This document shows positions 7,979-9,967 of a DNA stretch of 9,967 bases, in pieces. Both the position numbers and the translations under genes were made by a program. The stretch's first letter is position 1. The number at the start of each line of letters is the position of its first letter. A model generated the notes under the pieces. The model was not told the origin of the DNA and ran no database searches. It saw nothing but the letters and a program-made list of their open reading frames with translations. Origin of the DNA: Pseudomonadota bacterium (GTDB taxonomy: Bacteria; Pseudomonadota; Gammaproteobacteria; Burkholderiales; Burkholderiaceae_A); the NCBI GenBank assembly GCA_002684875.1, contig NYVY01000013.1, positions 14,571 through 24,537 of the forward strand. The letters are read 5' to 3'.

Positions 7979-8505
7979 TTTACGGGTTTTACCCCCGTAA
8001 TCCGCATGTCTCTTGGTTCCCTTAATTTGAATTGAGCAGGCTCCTGTTTTAACTGAGATAGCCCCGCTGCGTTCATGATTGTTGCGAGACTTTTTGGCGT
8101 GTAGCCCCATCTATGCACCATTAAAGGGTCTCTCCATCGAGGGTCGCCGTAGAATACCCACATCGTTTTTTGTCCTTTTTGGTTTGGCGAAGAACCTGCT
8201 TCTGGATCTTTTAAAAACTCTTCGCATGCTGAGATTAAGTTTGGACACTCAAGAATTAGTTTACCGTTAGGTTTCAGTACTCGTACCCATTCAGCCAAAA
8301 TATCCTCAACCTCCCATCGCCAAAAATGTTCTATAACGTGCACAGCTAGTATTTCGTCAGCATAGTCAGTGTCAAAAACCGTCAATTTTCTAATATCACA
8401 ATTCACATCTGGTGTAACGCCTGCCCGCTCAGTAACCAAGTCCACGTTAATGTAACCGTTAATGAGCTTATCCCCGCAACCGAGATTTAGTTTCTTTGAT
8501 GTCAT
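7975..8505 (-). CDS. Class I SAM-dependent methyltransferase of unknown substrate
   Basis: A 176-residue soluble Rossmann-fold methyltransferase. The SAM-binding motif I is LNLGCGDKL (6-14), followed by the acidic strand-2 motif YINVDLV (18-24), CDIRKL, then [15 protein letters not shown] (56-70) and [15 protein letters not shown] (76-90), as in the Methyltransf_11 group. The C-terminal [22 protein letters not shown] (119-140) resembles small predicted methyltransferases of the COG4627 type, often found near surface-polysaccharide genes; that is a recollection and no substrate can be inferred. The start is placed at the ATG at 8505. An earlier in-frame ATG at 8553 would lie inside tRNA-Phe, so it is rejected. 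The mRNA leader from tRNA end to ATG is 13 nt and has no Shine-Dalgarno. It probably shares the tRNA-Phe transcript. It is convergent with ftfL and shows no evident link to the C1 operon. Confidence 0.85.
   Translation of the reverse strand: MTSKKLNLGCGDKLINGYINVDLVTERAGVTPDVNCDIRKLTVFDTDYADEILAVHVIEHFWRWEVEDILAEWVRVLKPNGKLILECPNLISACEEFLKDPEAGSSPNQKGQKTMWVFYGDPRWRDPLMVHRWGYTPKSLATIMNAAGLSQLKQEPAQFKLREPRDMRITGVKPVN
7980..8000. repeat. Perfect 7-bp inverted repeat just past the convergent stop codons
   Basis: TTACGGG at 7980-7986 pairs perfectly with CCCGTAA at 7994-8000 around a 7-nt loop. It lies immediately after the ftfL stop and encodes the last residues of the methyltransferase on the other strand. 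It could act as a stem-loop protecting or ending the ftfL transcript. No T-run follows on either strand, so it is not a standard intrinsic terminator and may be chance. Confidence 0.3.
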
Positions 8506-8518
8506 AGTATTTATAATT

Positions 8519-8594
<76 letters not shown>

Positions 8595-8614
8595 TGTCTT
8601 TAATAGTATACGTC

Positions 8615-8644
8615 ATTATAAAACAGAGGTGTTTACGTTGCCAA
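8615..8644 (-). promoter_or_regulatory. Strong sigma-70 promoter for tRNA-Phe
   Basis: On the minus strand TTGGCA (8644-8639) and a perfect TATAAT (8620-8615) are separated by 18 nt. The start would be near 8608, giving a leader of about 14 nt before the tRNA 5' end at 8594. This is the best promoter in the window and probably also drives the downstream methyltransferase. The rest of the 8595-8717 gap is AT-rich, and I see no gene or convincing terminator for tcdA in it. Confidence 0.75.
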
Positions 8645-8717
8645 AATGTATGCGTTTTCAAGTCTTACCAGATGATTATTTCTAATTAAGGATATTTAAT
8701 ATTTTAATGAAGATTTA

Positions 8718-9476
8718 TTACGACTTTGATACTGTAATTTTTTCAATTGCTTTCGATGCTGCAAGAAGACCCATTGATGCAGTGACAGTTACAATAGAAC
8801 CATAGCCTGCGCAAGACAGACGTCCTACAGATTTTTTTTTATTGAATTCTGAAGAAGAAATGCAAGGTACCTTCATTTTCCCTTTTCTTGGAAATCCCTT
8901 TTTTCGTCTCAAATCGTAGCGTAATTTAGCAAGAAGGGGATCGTTCGTTGTCTTTTCTAAATCTGTATAGCAAATTTTTGAAGGATTAGATTTTCCTCCA
9001 GCTGCTCCACAAATGACAAAAGGTGTTAGTGCTAATTTTAAGCTTTCAATAAGCTCAATTTTAGCTTGAACGGAATCACATGCATCAATCCAAAAGTCTA
9101 CTTTTTCATTTCCAATGATTTCTTTGGCATTAAAAAAAGTAAATTCCTCCTCAATTGTGGTGACAATAATGCTTGGATTGATCTCTTTTAAAATTTGTTT
9201 CATTGCAAGAACTTTAGCTTTACCTAAATTATTGTAATTGGCTTGACATTGTCGGTTGATATTCGATTCTACAACTATGTCATTGTCGATCAAAACAAGC
9301 TTCTTTACACCGCATCGCGCTAGAGCAGAAGATGCCCAAGAACCAACCCCTCCAACTCCTATGATACCGACCACTGATCTTTGAAGCGATTTGTATTCGT
9401 TTTTTTCAAAGAGTCGTTTCGTACTTTGGAAAAACCTTTCGGTTGGTTTTCTTTTTAGGGGGTCAGGATAGAACAC
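8718..9476 (-). CDS. tcdA: tRNA threonylcarbamoyladenosine dehydratase (TcdA/CsdL)
   Basis: A 252-residue E1-like (ThiF/MoeB/HesA superfamily) ATP-dependent enzyme. It cyclises the t6A37 modification of ANN-decoding tRNAs to its ct6A form. The nucleotide motif GVGGVGSW is at 40-47, followed by LIDNDIVVESNINRQ (62-76) with the conserved Asp64 and Arg75, and DACDSVQAK (131-139). The block GAAGGKSNPSKI...TNDPLLAKLRYDLRRKKGF (158-195) and SCAGYGSIVTVTASMGLLAA (221-240) are typical of TcdA rather than ThiF or MoeB. There are no CxxC zinc motifs. Length is slightly below E. coli TcdA (268). The start is a GTG at 9476; no other usable codon precedes TERFFQSTKRLF, where the conserved domain begins. 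It overlaps the upstream reductase gene by 22 nt and so is probably translationally coupled to it. No obvious Shine-Dalgarno sits close to the GTG. Confidence 0.92.
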   Translation of the reverse strand: MFYPDPLKRKPTERFFQSTKRLFEKNEYKSLQRSVVGIIGVGGVGSWASSALARCGVKKLVLIDNDIVVESNINRQCQANYNNLGKAKVLAMKQILKEINPSIIVTTIEEEFTFFNAKEIIGNEKVDFWIDACDSVQAKIELIESLKLALTPFVICGAAGGKSNPSKICYTDLEKTTNDPLLAKLRYDLRRKKGFPRKGKMKVPCISSSEFNKKKSVGRLSCAGYGSIVTVTASMGLLAASKAIEKITVSKS

Positions 9477-9967
9477 CCAGTTGTTCGTCTTTCTTCAAGT
9501 TGTTTATGAATATCCGCAACTTCACGAAGCGAAGCTTTGTTGTGAACAGGAATCCGGATTTTTTTGAGCAACACCATTTGGAGGAGTTCGCCGAATGTAA
9601 CTTCTAATTCTTCACGAGTTGCGATATAGGACCATAATGTGGGTCGGGTTATAAACAAATGCCCGTTTAATAAGCCTAAGTCAAATGCTGAGATTTTCCC
9701 AGAAGCGTTTCCGTAGGACACGAGTAACCCGTATTTTTTTAAAGACTGAAGGGATTGGTAAAAGGTAGTTGCTCCCACGGAATCAAAAACCACGTCCACT
9801 CCCTTTCCATTGGTAATCTCTCTTGTTTTTTCGACAAAATTTTCTCTTGCGTAATTGATGGTGTAGGTGGCGCCATGATCTTGAGCTAGAGATCTTTTTT
9901 CTTCACTTCCAATAGTTCCAATTATTTCAACACCTAGTATTCTTGCCCATTGCATCGCAATGAGCCC
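9455..9967 (-). CDS. Quinone oxidoreductase-like (zeta-crystallin family MDR) protein, C-terminal part
   Basis: This is the C-terminal ~170 residues of a medium-chain dehydrogenase/reductase of the NADPH:quinone oxidoreductase type. The frame remains open to the right edge, reading GLIAMQWARILG, the end of the AxxGGVG...Q-A-LG cofactor motif, so the start lies outside and the ATG at 9955 is internal. Visible features are the second Rossmann strand IGTIGSEEKR, the family block GATYTINYARENFVEKTRE, GKGVDVVFDSVG, the GLLVSYGNASG strand, TRPTLWSYIATREEL and the C-terminal REVADIHKQLEERRTTGCSIL. Catalytic-zinc ligands cannot be judged because the N-terminal domain is missing, but the pattern is that of zinc-free Qor proteins. 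It ends 22 nt inside tcdA. Substrate is unknown; 'qor' is the likely family name rather than a proven function. Confidence 0.88.
   Translation of the reverse strand, partial: GLIAMQWARILGVEIIGTIGSEEKRSLAQDHGATYTINYARENFVEKTREITNGKGVDVVFDSVGATTFYQSLQSLKKYGLLVSYGNASGKISAFDLGLLNGHLFITRPTLWSYIATREELEVTFGELLQMVLLKKIRIPVHNKASLREVADIHKQLEERRTTGCSILTP

Overview
The window reads as ordinary chromosome from a low-G+C (about 40% by eye) bacterium, most likely a methylotrophic or methyl-compound-oxidising proteobacterium. The class cannot be fixed from this stretch. The main evidence is a tight plus-strand block of six genes, glyA-sgaA-hprA-mtdA-fchA-ftfL. It encodes the tetrahydrofolate (H4F) C1 module and the first half of the serine cycle. 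MtdA, FchA and FtfL all resemble the Methylorubrum/Methylobacterium-type enzymes by recalled family sequence; no alignment was run. Coding density is very high and no gene-free stretch exceeds 300 bases. The two longest gaps are 1175-1280, which holds a candidate promoter and the glyA ribosome binding site, and 8595-8717, which holds a strong tRNA promoter.

Layout. Positions 2-1174 (+) are the 3' part of a fused pabB-pabC gene (aminodeoxychorismate synthase component I plus aminodeoxychorismate lyase), which makes the p-aminobenzoate part of folate. Positions 1281-7978 (+) are the C1/serine-cycle block, with gaps of 2-65 nt, probably one operon. Positions 7975-8505 (-) encode a small SAM-dependent methyltransferase that shares a CTAG with the ftfL stop codon. 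Positions 8519-8594 (-) are tRNA-Phe(GAA) with encoded CCA, preceded by a near-consensus promoter. The methyltransferase starts 13 nt after the tRNA, so the two are probably co-transcribed. Positions 8718-9476 (-) are tcdA (tRNA threonylcarbamoyladenosine dehydratase), overlapping by 22 nt the end of a quinone-oxidoreductase-like gene that runs off the right edge.

How the genes work together. FtfL activates formate to 10-formyl-H4F, FchA converts it to methenyl-H4F and MtdA reduces that to methylene-H4F. GlyA condenses methylene-H4F with glycine to serine. SgaA transfers the amino group of serine to glyoxylate, giving hydroxypyruvate and regenerating glycine. HprA reduces hydroxypyruvate to glycerate. 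The H4F steps are reversible, so the module could also run oxidatively from methyl donors to formate with ATP gain. The later serine-cycle genes (glycerate kinase, ppc, malate thiokinase mtkAB, malyl-CoA lyase) are not here, although in Methylorubrum extorquens mtkAB-ppc-mcl follow fchA. I see no mobile element, CRISPR array or clearly new system. The points most worth following are the operon order, the tRNA-methyltransferase linkage and the neighbouring folate-synthesis gene.
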